From: a virus
DNA length: 30,183 nucleotides
IMG/VR virus record: IMGVR_UViG_3300031825_000058
Coordinates: 1 to 30,183 of that record
Reading direction: 5' to 3' (one strand)
The notes below the pieces were generated by a model, which saw nothing but the letters and a program-made list of their open reading frames with translations, searched no databases and was not told where the DNA came from. Positions 1 to 6,654 of this stretch are shown in pieces. How positions within the stretch are numbered: position 1 is the stretch's first letter; each line of letters begins with the position of its first letter. The position numbers were made by a program, and so were the translations under genes.

Positions 1-1
1 T

Positions 2-97
2 GCTTGGGCTGCTAGGGCTGCTGAGGCTGCTGAGGCTGCTGCTGAGGCTGCTTGGGCTGCTAGGGCTGCTGAGGCTGCTGAGGCTGCTGCTAGGGCT
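2..97 (+). repeat. Two tandem 48-bp coding repeats
   Basis: The 16-codon unit starting at the Trp codon (TGG at 5-7) recurs exactly 48 bases later (TGG at 53-55). The second unit differs from the first near its end, where AGG replaces GAG. More units may lie left of the window. The unit is itself built from GCT-GCT-NNN triplets, so slippage could change copy number. Confidence 0.8.
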
Positions 98-169
98 GCT
101 CTAATTAAAAAAATAATCGTTTGGATGGATAAAAGAGTTAAAAAGTTGGAAAAATACAATAAATCTTAA
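2..169 (+). CDS. C-terminal end of an Ala-rich repeat protein (5' truncated by window)
   Basis: The open frame enters from the left edge and stops with TAA at 167-169, leaving the last 55 residues. About 33 residues are a low-complexity pattern of Ala with periodic Trp, Arg and Glu (AWAARAAEAAEAAAEAA type), encoded almost wholly by GCT, GAG, AGG and TGG codons. A basic tail (LIKKIIVWMDKRVKKLEKY) follows. Such a sequence should be strongly helical, probably a coiled-coil or surface rod. Ala-rich WAA/RAA/EAA repeats are known in scattered phage and host proteins of unknown role. The N-terminal domain, which would identify the protein, lies outside the window. The small genes downstream run in the same direction and may be co-transcribed. 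Confidence 0.7.
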   Translation, partial: AWAARAAEAAEAAAEAAWAARAAEAAEAAARAALIKKIIVWMDKRVKKLEKYNKS

Positions 170-175
170 AGAGAT

Positions 176-343
176 ATGAGAAATTTAGATATTTTAAATA
201 TTTTATTTGCTATAGTTTTGGCATTAATAACGGGAGTTGTTGGACTTTGGGATTTAATAATAGCTGGTAAGACATTTGAAGGACTTATTTTAATTGTTTT
301 ATCAAAACTGTTTATAAATGATGAAGTCAGAGAACTCAAATAA
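176..343 (+). CDS. Small two-helix membrane protein (55 aa)
   Basis: ATG at 176 opens a 55-codon frame ending TAA at 341-343. Two hydrophobic stretches are visible, roughly residues 6-30 (LNILFAIVLALITGVVGLW) and 35-47 (FEGLILIVLSKLF), with a charged end (NDEVRELK). It resembles a small phage membrane protein, but no family is recognised. It begins 7 bases after the previous stop and has no strong SD, so translation by coupling is possible. Length and composition would suit a holin or superinfection-exclusion peptide, but this is only a guess. Confidence 0.5.
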   Translation: MRNLDILNILFAIVLALITGVVGLWDLIIAGKTFEGLILIVLSKLFINDEVRELK

Positions 344-403
344 GGAAGTTGAAAACAATAATTGAAGCTAAATCTAGGAAGTCTCTAGGAGGTTTTAGGT
401 AGA

Positions 404-544
404 ATGAATAAAATTGAAAAATATACAATCTCGGAAATGTTAGTAAAGATAGAAATTCAACGTCTTAAAGATAACGAAGAAGAATTAAAAAAGTTAAAAG
501 AAGAATATTTTAGCTCCCCCAAGGGAGAAGAAAGGAAAGGATGA
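404..544 (+). CDS. Small charged helical protein (46 aa)
   Basis: The frame starts at ATG 404, preceded by TAGGAGG about 12 bases upstream (a slightly distant SD), and ends TGA at 542-544, overlapping the next ATG in an ATGA junction. Residues 5-35 (EKYTISEMLVKIEIQRLKDN and onward) are Glu/Lys/Leu-rich with heptad character, suggesting a short coiled coil. No known family is recognised. The overlap with the next gene and the upstream SD support real translation. Confidence 0.5.
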   Translation: MNKIEKYTISEMLVKIEIQRLKDNEEELKKLKEEYFSSPKGEERKG

Positions 545-684
545 AGAATAACCCAATAGCACAAATAGTTATAGCAGTCTTCCTTGCTTTATTTTGGGCA
601 GGAATATCTTGGATAACAAATTCAAATATTGGCATTTATGCTGGATTGGCATGTATTTATGTAATGTTAACAATTAAGGAATAA
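541..684 (+). CDS. Small membrane protein (47 aa)
   Basis: ATG 541 overlaps the previous stop (ATGA), with AGGAAAGG just upstream as an SD. The product has two hydrophobic segments, about residues 6-24 (IAQIVIAVFLALFWAGISW) and 30-44 (IGIYAGLACIYVMLT), joined by a short Asn/Ser turn. It is a helical hairpin with no recognised family. It sits in a run of tiny genes just upstream of the packaging genes. Confidence 0.55.
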   Translation: MKNNPIAQIVIAVFLALFWAGISWITNSNIGIYAGLACIYVMLTIKE

Positions 685-685
685 T

Positions 686-1189
686 ATGACCCAGAATATA
701 AAAAAGACTATGGAAGAACGATTTAAAGAAAATATAGATATGCAATTAATAATCACATTGTTAAAATCTATCGGTATATTTTTTGGCAAACCCGATGAGC
801 ATAATTCTTTTGAAACAGTTATAAAACAATTTATCCGCTCAGAAATCGCTCTCCACGATCAAGAGCTACGGGGACAGATTGAAGGTAAAAAAATAAAATG
901 GATCAAAGGCGTAAGATTGGATCAAGAAGAACAATGGAAACACTTAGTTAATGCAGTACTTGATGACGTTCTTAAATATGTAGCTCCTCCACCTAAGCCT
1001 ATGAAAAGCGTGGAGGAAATAAAACTAATTTACATCGGCATGAATGAGAGAGGTCAATTCATTGTTGATGAAGATACGGGTAAGGGCAAATACACAATTG
1101 AGGAAAAAATATCGCAGTTACAATACAAAATCAACGAACTCGTCACAGAGTTAAATAAAGTTAAACAGAAAGTAGGTGATGGAGAATGA
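686..1189 (+). CDS. Unknown phage protein with C-terminal coiled coil (167 aa)
   Basis: The frame starts at ATG 686, one base after the previous stop, and ends TGA at 1187-1189 in an ATGA overlap with the next start. The protein is soluble and mixed-charge. It has a Pro-rich hinge near residues 100-105 (APPPKP) and ends in a predicted coiled coil (about 137-163, EEKISQLQYKINELVTEL and onward). I recognise no family. Its place immediately before the terminase genes suggests a packaging or morphogenesis accessory, which is inference only. Confidence 0.6.
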   Translation: MTQNIKKTMEERFKENIDMQLIITLLKSIGIFFGKPDEHNSFETVIKQFIRSEIALHDQELRGQIEGKKIKWIKGVRLDQEEQWKHLVNAVLDDVLKYVAPPPKPMKSVEEIKLIYIGMNERGQFIVDEDTGKGKYTIEEKISQLQYKINELVTELNKVKQKVGDGE

Positions 1190-1296
1190 AATACAGAAAA
1201 AAACCAGTTGTGATTGAGGCTGTACAATGGACAGGTGGCAATATTACTGAAATTTTATTGCTCGCAAAAAACACTACGGAGAAAACGGACTATTAA
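1186..1296 (+). pseudogene. Truncated remnant of the phage MKYRKKPVVIEAVQW small-protein family
   Basis: ATG 1186 overlaps the previous stop (ATGA), and the first 22 residues (MKYRKKPVVIEAVQWTGGN, then ITE) match the very common N-terminus of a small phage protein of unknown function that is usually about 80-100 residues long. The frame then goes astray and stops at residue 36. Two frames over, the same DNA reads FIARKKHYGENGLLII before a stop, which looks like the continuation of the original protein. A frameshift near 1252-1258 plus loss of the 3' half, replaced by the small-terminase gene, explains this. A functional 36-residue peptide cannot be excluded. Confidence 0.6.
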
Positions 1297-1300
1297 TTAT

Positions 1301-1768
1301 ATGAGTAAAATAGACAAAATCATTGCAAAAGTTAAGGAAAAAAAGGTCGTGTTGACCGAGAAAAAGAATCAACAAAATTCGACACTTTCAACGAAAAAGT
1401 TTATTCCGACACCGGCAATGAAAAAATGGTTGGCGGCAGCAATGGAGTTAGGGGTTACAGCTTCAGTTTCCGAAATTTCTGAGAAATCAAAAGTAGATCG
1501 AACAACGTGGTATACCTGGATTGGGAAATTAAACTTTGTCGAATGGTGGGATAAGGAATGGAAAATGTATATAAAAACCCAACGTCACAAGCTCGACCTC
1601 ATCGGATTAAAACAAGCAGAGACCAATCATGATTGGTGGCGCGACATGAAAAAAGTTGTTGGCGAACCGGTGCCAAGTGATCCAATTCCTGGGATGCCAC
1701 CGATTCAGGTAAATACGCAAGTCAATGTCGATAAATATATGGAGGAGGTGCCAGGTGCAAAGAATTAA
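1301..1768 (+). CDS. terS: Putative terminase small subunit (155 aa)
   Basis: I place the start at ATG 1301 (MSKIDKIIAKVKEKK). The longer frame from TTG 1214 would read out of frame through the preceding remnant. After a Lys-rich N-terminus, residues about 47-80 hold a helix-turn-helix (SVSEISEKSKVDRTTWYTWI) followed by FVEWWDKEW. This resembles the HTH of phBC6A51-type small terminases, which bind the packaging initiation site and recruit TerL. The acidic/Pro tail ends inside the start of the large-subunit gene (14-nt overlap). No clear SD precedes 1301. Position directly before TerL is the strongest support. Confidence 0.65.
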   Translation: MSKIDKIIAKVKEKKVVLTEKKNQQNSTLSTKKFIPTPAMKKWLAAAMELGVTASVSEISEKSKVDRTTWYTWIGKLNFVEWWDKEWKMYIKTQRHKLDLIGLKQAETNHDWWRDMKKVVGEPVPSDPIPGMPPIQVNTQVNVDKYMEEVPGAKN

Positions 1769-2741
1769 CTACAAAGCAGTCATTGAAGATAATTTTTTAA
1801 TCATCAATAAAAGGGGTGAGATAGTTCCTTTTGTTTTTAACGATACACAAAACTATTATTACAGCTTATTACTCAATGAGTATCCATCCCTTCAGGGGAT
1901 TAGAGAGAATATTTTGAAATTTCGACAACCTGGCTTCTCTTCACTTATCGACGCAATTTTTACCGTTGATTTCCTTTGGTCTGAATTTGGTCGGATACCT
2001 GTAACGTTTTCGGACATTTATTCACATAAAGATAAGGAGACGATGATACTTTTTAAGCGAGTTGATTTTTTTATCGATTCTTTTTGCGATAAGAACAAAC
2101 CGGCTGGTATGACAAAAGAGCAATATCGTAAATCATTACTTGAAGTTGATACAGCGGGGAAAATCGAAGGTAAAAGAAGATCAGAAATACAGGTTATGAC
2201 AGCAAATGCAAAAGTTTCAGGTCGTGGTGGTACAAAACAGAATATGCATTTTTCAGAAGCAGCATTCTATCCTAACACTGATATTCTTAATGCCAATGAT
2301 TTGGTACTTTCAGCAGAACAACAGGTACTTGATGGAGTTGGAAAGATATTTCGTGAATCAACCGGAAATATGATTGGAGACTTTTTTAATGAAGAATACG
2401 AGTTTGGTAAATTACCAGGAGCAAAATTTAAATCACGATTCTTAGGTTGGTGGTTGCATAAAGAATATCAATTACAAGCTCCTGCCGATTGGGTTCCTCA
2501 AGAAAAATATCTTAAATTAATGCAAGTACACAGAGCATCCATTAATGCCTGTTATTGGCACTACAACAAAGTAATGTCTTCAAAACCACAAGATAGAGAC
2601 AGGATTGCTCGTGAGTATCCTTGTGACGACATTGAAGCATTTATGCAGCAGGGTAAATTGTATTTCGATATAAATGCCTTACGTTATTACAAAGATGTGC
2701 TCAAGAGAGATGCAATCATGGAGGGTCTGATTTATGTTTAA
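1755..2741 (+). CDS. terL: Terminase large subunit, N-terminal ATPase half (split gene)
   Basis: The start is taken as GTG 1755 because GGAGGAGG lies 6 bases upstream. Residues 55-63 (KFRQPGFSS) form the atypical Walker A of TerL proteins. SGRGGT (155-160) precedes a Walker B-like MHFSEAAF (164-171) with the catalytic Glu at 168. The 328 residues cover only the ATPase motor and end IMEGLIYV just before the nuclease domain, which is encoded by the next frame. Joined, the halves total about 557 residues, a normal TerL length. The motor would pump DNA through the portal encoded at 4025. The junction is an ATGTTTAA overlap in which the second gene has its own SD. Confidence 0.9.
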   Translation: MQRINYKAVIEDNFLIINKRGEIVPFVFNDTQNYYYSLLLNEYPSLQGIRENILKFRQPGFSSLIDAIFTVDFLWSEFGRIPVTFSDIYSHKDKETMILFKRVDFFIDSFCDKNKPAGMTKEQYRKSLLEVDTAGKIEGKRRSEIQVMTANAKVSGRGGTKQNMHFSEAAFYPNTDILNANDLVLSAEQQVLDGVGKIFRESTGNMIGDFFNEEYEFGKLPGAKFKSRFLGWWLHKEYQLQAPADWVPQEKYLKLMQVHRASINACYWHYNKVMSSKPQDRDRIAREYPCDDIEAFMQQGKLYFDINALRYYKDVLKRDAIMEGLIYV

Positions 2742-3423
2742 ACAATTTCGAAAATTTGAACGAGGAGAATTTTTTATCGTTGGTGGTGACTGTTCGCAAG
2801 GCGGAGAGGATTCTAATTGTTGCCAATTTTATTCCAAAACAAAGCAAGATGTGCCTCTTCACTATCACAAGCAAGGAGTAGCAACAACGATGACAACTGA
2901 GATATATCCTGTTCTTAATAAAATATTTGATGTTACCGGTATACCTCCTGTTGTAGGATTTGAGCGACAAAATGGTGGAGCAAGCGAGATGGAAAGACTT
3001 AGACTGATGAACCGGTATCAAAAATATACAATTTTTGTTATGCCTAAAGTTGGTAAAAATGATAAAAGTTTAGATGAAAATACAAATAATAAGGAGGATT
3101 TGACCAATGATTTAGGTTACAATACCTCTGACATTACTCGCCCGACACTTGTTGGAGATCTTAAAAATTTTATAGATCTTCGAGCATTTAAAGTGTATGA
3201 CGAAACAACAATCCAACAACTTTTCTGGTTTATTTTAAGTAGAACCGGAAAACCTCAAGCAATGAGGGGAAAGCATGATGATTGTGTCATGGCACTTGGT
3301 ATTACCCAACAAATAGCACAGATCGTTATTCCACCGGCACCACAGGAACTAGTGCAACAAAAAACCGACCAGGCGCGAAACGTAGCACGAAACATTGTCA
3401 AGCAAATGAAAGGATTTTATTGA
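2734..3423 (+). CDS. terL: Terminase large subunit, C-terminal nuclease half (split gene)
   Basis: ATG 2734 overlaps the end of the ATPase frame by 8 bases and has GGAGGG about 8 bases upstream, so it can be translated as a separate 229-residue chain. It has the RNase H-fold signature of TerL nucleases: Asp19 in VGGDCSQGG, Glu77 in VGFERQNGG, and Asp182/Asp183 in KHDDCVMALGI. These would bind two metal ions and cut concatemeric DNA at packaging start and headful completion. The C-terminus is basic and Gln-rich. Whether it acts as a separate subunit or reflects a recent frameshift cannot be decided from one sequence. Confidence 0.9.
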   Translation: MFKQFRKFERGEFFIVGGDCSQGGEDSNCCQFYSKTKQDVPLHYHKQGVATTMTTEIYPVLNKIFDVTGIPPVVGFERQNGGASEMERLRLMNRYQKYTIFVMPKVGKNDKSLDENTNNKEDLTNDLGYNTSDITRPTLVGDLKNFIDLRAFKVYDETTIQQLFWFILSRTGKPQAMRGKHDDCVMALGITQQIAQIVIPPAPQELVQQKTDQARNVARNIVKQMKGFY

Positions 3424-3428
3424 TTGGT

Positions 3429-3743
3429 ATGAGTAATGGAAATTTAGCAAAATTTATATCGCTTGAAAAGCTCTTTACAGCCATAAAACATGGTAGAGTT
3501 GAGCTTGAGATACATCTAAGAAATGGTGAGATTGCCAGCGTAATAACAAAAGGTAATAAGAAATTACTTTTTAATTCGTCTGAGAAAGACATTAATAACA
3601 ATCAGGCAGCATTGGAATATATAGTCAAAAGAGTAGGACAACAGTTAGAAAAGAAGATTTCAAGTGAGCTTATTTTCAAAGTGAGAAACGTTGGTGACCA
3701 AATAAAAAGCGTTGAGCTAGAAAGTACACAAACAATAAAATGA
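3429..3743 (+). CDS. Unknown small protein (104 aa)
   Basis: I choose ATG 3429 (MSNGNLAKFISLEKL). The longer frame from 3282 overlaps the TerL nuclease coding sequence and reads as low-complexity nonsense there. The product is a mixed alpha/beta, charged, soluble protein with no recognised family. It ends TGA at 3741-3743, overlapping the next ATG (ATGA). The position between terminase and portal suggests a packaging or head accessory, unproven. Confidence 0.6.
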   Translation: MSNGNLAKFISLEKLFTAIKHGRVELEIHLRNGEIASVITKGNKKLLFNSSEKDINNNQAALEYIVKRVGQQLEKKISSELIFKVRNVGDQIKSVELESTQTIK

Positions 3744-3928
3744 GCACAATAAACCCAGTAGAAGCAATCAAACAAGGTGCGTTACGCACCGAGTTAATGA
3801 AAAAGTGGATAGATGATAATAAGGAGTATCTCGCGCACGCTCTTATTACTGAACGAGTTGAGATCACTCTTTCCATGAAAGGTTCATCAATGATAGCGAA
3901 GGTTACTCAGTTTCCGGACACAAAATGA
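3740..3928 (+). CDS. Unknown small protein (62 aa)
   Basis: ATG 3740 overlaps the preceding stop codon by the ATGA pattern, implying translational coupling, and no SD is apparent. The protein begins MSTINPVEAIKQGALRTELM and ends in a short beta-like stretch (EITLSMKGSSMIAKVTQF). No family is recognised. It is the last gene of the terminase unit. The promoter for the portal gene starts 5 bases after its stop. Confidence 0.6.
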   Translation: MSTINPVEAIKQGALRTELMKKWIDDNKEYLAHALITERVEITLSMKGSSMIAKVTQFPDTK

Positions 3929-3932
3929 GTCC

Positions 3933-3960
3933 TTGAGCAACGGAAGTAGTGTGCTATAAT
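3933..3960 (+). promoter_or_regulatory. Sigma-70-type promoter P1 for the portal unit
   Basis: TTGAGC (3933-3938), a 16-bp spacer and a perfect TATAAT (3955-3960), with an extended -10 TGC just before it. The transcript should start near 3967, just upstream of the class A leader. Confidence 0.75.
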
Positions 3961-3975
3961 AAATTTAAGTTACAG

Positions 3976-4024
3976 TCGTTACCAAACACAAGGGCGACCC
4001 CAAATAGGGGTGCGCCTTTTTTTT
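3976..4024 (+). promoter_or_regulatory. Class A leader element A1 with terminator-like hairpin abutting the portal start codon
   Basis: The 24-nt class A block (begins TCGTTACCAAA, ends GGGCGACC, 3976-3999) is followed by a GC-rich hairpin: GGCG-A-CCCC (3993-4001) pairs with GGGG-T-(G)-CGCC (4007-4016), with one bulged G. Eight T residues (4017-4024) follow, and the portal ATG begins at the next base. There is no SD between hairpin and start codon. It looks like an intrinsic terminator placed between promoter and gene, so expression should need read-through. Homologous copies lie at 6548 and 8867. Confidence 0.75.
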
Positions 4025-5932
4025 ATGGCAAAAACAGAAAAATCACGAGTCGAATCAATACTTGATGATTACCGGAATGATCTGGGTGCAATGGAATTGA
4101 CCTATGCCTCTTTTGACGAAAAAGAGAAAATCCTCATGAGCACCCCCATCGATCAGATCACGAAAAAAGAAACACGCTCAAAAGTTACCGATCCTACTCT
4201 ACTCTCAGCAGTGCTTAAGCAAAATAACTCAGTCATGGCTCAAATGCCATCCGGTAAAGTGACAGCGCTTACACAAGAAAATCGTGGCAAATCTCTTTTC
4301 ATGGACGTGATTCTTCGCGAACATATTCTTCCTCACGCTACCAGTCAATTTGACGCCTATACAAAATTATGGATGCTTTCTCTTTACAGAAAAATGTATG
4401 GATCTTTTGGTGTGTTGGTGGATTTTGTGCAGAATAAAGGATATATTGGTCCCGATTTTACTCTTCTTCCCGCGCGTTCTATCGTTCCTCAATCCGGCAA
4501 GACAACTGTTGAAGACTCTGATCGTATTTGGGTGCGATCCCGTGTCAGCAAGAAGTGGCTTGAGTCTCTCCCTAAAGGTGTTTGGAAAAATGTTGATAAA
4601 GTATTGGAAACAGAAGGCGGTGCTCCTTCAGATGTTAATTCTCAAAGTTATGTTGAACGCCAAAACAGTGGGATGCAAAAGGCAAAAAATGAATATGAAC
4701 TCGTTAGTTGCTACGAAGGTGATCGTTGGAGAACGTTTTATCCCGATTTAAACTTGGAGATGAGGGAGATTGATAATCCGCAAAAAAATGACCAGATCCC
4801 CGTTATTATGTGTCATGCGTATCCTCTTCTTGATCGTTTCTTTGGTCTTGGGGACTTTGAACGAGGAGCAACGCTTCACGCATCGGCAGGGAGTCTTATT
4901 AATCTTTACATGGATGGTGTGAAGATGAGTATCTTCCCACCATTTAAGATCGATCCACTTCACATTGACAACTGGGAGGACTTCAAAGACGGGATAGGTC
5001 CTGGACAAATCTGGCTTATGAAGCGTGGCTTCTTCGATGCAATTCAACGCATGGAAGTAAGTCCTGCCGGTATCGAATCATTCCAGTCAACCTATGGGTT
5101 TCTAAAAGCTGCAATACTAACCCTGACCAATACGTCAGACACTGGTGTCTCTCAAGCAACAGATCCAGGATTTGGTAAAACTCCACAGGCTCTCAAGATG
5201 CAGGCATTTACTCAAGGAATGCAAACACAATTTGATAGAAGAATGCTTGAGATCGCAACAGAAAAGATCTTTGACCGAATGATTGATCTTCTTGCCAAAC
5301 GTCAGGAAAAACCAATGCCTCTCTATCTTAAAGGAAGAGATTTGGAACGGGTAGCAGAAGTCGCACCAGATGTCGTAGAGATGTTTGAGGTAGGAAATAT
5401 GGGGAAGGTTGTTATTAAACCACAACAAATTTCTAATTGTGACTACCGATATGAAATCGATCAAGGATCAACGGTTAAGAAAGACGATGTGATGGAAAAT
5501 GAGGCACTTAAAGAGGTAACAGGCTTCATTTTAAAAACGATTCCTAATGCAGTTAGTGCTCTTAGTGGTGATGGGTTGGTGCCAATTGGCTCGAAAAAAT
5601 TTGATCTTGGTGAGGCAATCAAGCGTATTACAATTTCGTCCGGTGTTACTGATTGGGATAAAATTGTTGTTGAAAACGAACAGAATGAAACAGAAGAAAA
5701 TGCTCTCAATACAGAAGATCCAAAAACAATGGAATCATTTAGTCAGGCGTTTAATCCACAGCAACAGCCACAACCTCAGCCTGGACAGACTCCGGTTGTT
5801 GAGGCACCACAAGCACCAACGCCCGCACCTCAAGGACAGGCAACAGAACCAGGATTTGAAGACCCAGCTATTGCAGACGTTTTTTCGCATCTGACGGGCA
5901 TACATCAAGGAGGTGGCGCAAATGACAGGTAA
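4025..5932 (+). CDS. Portal protein (635 aa)
   Basis: I choose ATG 4025 (MAKTEKSRVESILDDYRNDL). The frame can be extended to GTG 4010, but that codon lies inside the leader hairpin. Length and composition suit a podovirus portal: an N-terminal helical part, a central wing/stem region (YGSFGVLVDFV, then beta strands), a conserved Asn/Asp-rich stretch (LTLTNTSDTGVSQATDPGFG) and a long Gln/Pro-rich C-terminal tail from about residue 575 (PQQQPQPQPGQTP). The dodecameric portal would sit at one capsid vertex, acting with TerL during packaging and with the adaptor and nozzle (21947-24601) afterwards. Position after terminase and before scaffold and coat genes supports the call. No SD is visible. 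Confidence 0.85.
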   Translation: MAKTEKSRVESILDDYRNDLGAMELTYASFDEKEKILMSTPIDQITKKETRSKVTDPTLLSAVLKQNNSVMAQMPSGKVTALTQENRGKSLFMDVILREHILPHATSQFDAYTKLWMLSLYRKMYGSFGVLVDFVQNKGYIGPDFTLLPARSIVPQSGKTTVEDSDRIWVRSRVSKKWLESLPKGVWKNVDKVLETEGGAPSDVNSQSYVERQNSGMQKAKNEYELVSCYEGDRWRTFYPDLNLEMREIDNPQKNDQIPVIMCHAYPLLDRFFGLGDFERGATLHASAGSLINLYMDGVKMSIFPPFKIDPLHIDNWEDFKDGIGPGQIWLMKRGFFDAIQRMEVSPAGIESFQSTYGFLKAAILTLTNTSDTGVSQATDPGFGKTPQALKMQAFTQGMQTQFDRRMLEIATEKIFDRMIDLLAKRQEKPMPLYLKGRDLERVAEVAPDVVEMFEVGNMGKVVIKPQQISNCDYRYEIDQGSTVKKDDVMENEALKEVTGFILKTIPNAVSALSGDGLVPIGSKKFDLGEAIKRITISSGVTDWDKIVVENEQNETEENALNTEDPKTMESFSQAFNPQQQPQPQPGQTPVVEAPQAPTPAPQGQATEPGFEDPAIADVFSHLTGIHQGGGANDR

Positions 5933-6263
5933 TGAACAAGAGGCAATTCACGCAGGAAGCGATGCAATTTTTGCGAGTTATCACAAAATGCGTGAGAGAC
6001 CGGAAGTAAAACAGGTAATCAGCAAAAGAGAACGTCTTGCCAGGCTTGCAAATTCTCATAACTGGAAGGCAGTAAAAGAGGTTATTGACGAATACATTCA
6101 AGTGCTTAAAGAGCTTCGATCTATCACGCCAAGCGATACTGTGGAGGCTGTTGGATTCCGTTTTCTTGCCTCACAAATTGCCATTGAATATCTTGAAGAC
6201 ATACGAGATTTACCGGAAAGGGCAAGAAAGGTGATGGAAAATGCAGAAAGAGCAGAAGAATAA
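5922..6263 (+). CDS. Unknown head-module protein (113 aa)
   Basis: ATG 5922 is chosen because AAGGAGG (5908-5914) lies 7 bases upstream. The GTG at 5913 overlaps that SD and is unlikely. The gene overlaps the portal end by 11 bases. The product is largely alpha-helical and charged (RERPEVKQVISKRERLARL; KAVKEVIDEYIQVLKEL), with no recognised family. Small helical proteins here in P22-like clusters are often assembly factors, which is inference only. Confidence 0.65.
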   Translation: MTGNEQEAIHAGSDAIFASYHKMRERPEVKQVISKRERLARLANSHNWKAVKEVIDEYIQVLKELRSITPSDTVEAVGFRFLASQIAIEYLEDIRDLPERARKVMENAERAEE

Positions 6264-6525
6264 CACTACAGAAATCCGCGAAGAAAAAGAAGAGCAGCAA
6301 TTTGAGACAGTTGAACCTGGTGTTTCCACAAGAGAGTTAGATCGAATCCGTACTGAAGCACACGAAAAAGCAAAAGCCACTCGTCATACCTGGAGACAAA
6401 AGGGGTTTTGGATTATTTGTAAATCATGCGAGTTTCATCATGCTGCATTTGTTGGTAGCAAAAACATGATAGGTGAGAAGGAAGACGGTACGCCTATTTT
6501 CGCGATACTTGACAAAGTATCCTGA
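6241..6525 (+). CDS. Small protein with Cys/His cluster (94 aa)
   Basis: ATG 6241 lies within the end of the preceding gene (23-nt overlap). After a Glu/Lys-rich N-terminal 55 residues come TWRQKGFWIICKSCEFHHAA and FVGSKNMIG. The CKSC pair with adjacent HH may bind one zinc ion, but a full four-ligand site is not obvious. No family is recognised. It is the last gene of the portal unit, and the next promoter's -35 overlaps its 3' end. Confidence 0.6.
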   Translation: MQKEQKNNTTEIREEKEEQQFETVEPGVSTRELDRIRTEAHEKAKATRHTWRQKGFWIICKSCEFHHAAFVGSKNMIGEKEDGTPIFAILDKVS

Positions 6526-6538
6526 TCTGTAGTACATT
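6509..6538 (+). promoter_or_regulatory. Sigma-70-type promoter P2 for the scaffold/coat unit
   Basis: TTGACA (6509-6514), 18-bp spacer, TACATT (6533-6538). The -35 lies inside the 3' end of the preceding gene. A transcript would begin near 6545, at the class A leader. Confidence 0.7.
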
Positions 6539-6547
6539 TATGTCAGA

Positions 6548-6590
6548 TCGTAACCAAACACAAGGGCGACCAGAGATGGTCGCTATTTTT
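6548..6590 (+). promoter_or_regulatory. Class A leader element A2
   Basis: The 24-nt block (TCGTAACCAAA to GGGCGACC, 6548-6571) matches A1 and A3 without gaps. The hairpin GCGACCA (6566-6572) / TGGTCGC (6577-6583) closes a GAGA loop, which fits the stable GNRA tetraloop class. T5 (6586-6590) follows after TA. The structure is a weaker terminator than A1 or A3. The scaffold gene starts 64 bases further on, after short upstream ORFs. Confidence 0.7.
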
Positions 6591-6612
6591 GTGGGAAAAA
6601 AATGAGGTTACT

Positions 6613-6651
6613 ATGAGTGGTCGACCCCTCTATAAGTGTGGTCAGATTTAA
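6613..6651 (+). CDS. Possible 12-codon upstream ORF (leader peptide) before the scaffold gene
   Basis: ATG 6613 has GAGG (6605-6608) at a usable distance, encodes MSGRPLYKCGQI, and stops 3 bases before the scaffold ATG (6655), which has no SD of its own. A still shorter frame (MRLL, 6602-6616) overlaps its start by ATGA. Translation may reach the scaffold gene by reinitiation. At this length the ORF could be chance. Confidence 0.3.
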   Translation: MSGRPLYKCGQI

Positions 6652-6654
6652 ATT

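Noticed and set aside
2716-2745. Programmed ribosomal frameshift joining the two terminase halves
   Set aside because: The change is +1 and the GTT TAA context is a poor slippage site, while the second frame has its own SD and ATG. Separate translation is simpler.
404-3423. Recoded TGA (code 4 or 25) in the host
   Set aside because: Several tight ATGA junctions and normal-length proteins use TGA as a stop.
3976-4024. Known riboswitch for the class A or B leaders
   Set aside because: No match to a riboswitch consensus that I know, the elements are very short, and they precede virion genes rather than metabolic ones.
4010-4024. GTG 4010 as the portal start
   Set aside because: The codon lies inside the 3' arm of the leader hairpin and the added residues (MRLFF) encode the U tract. 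ATG 4025 is more likely.
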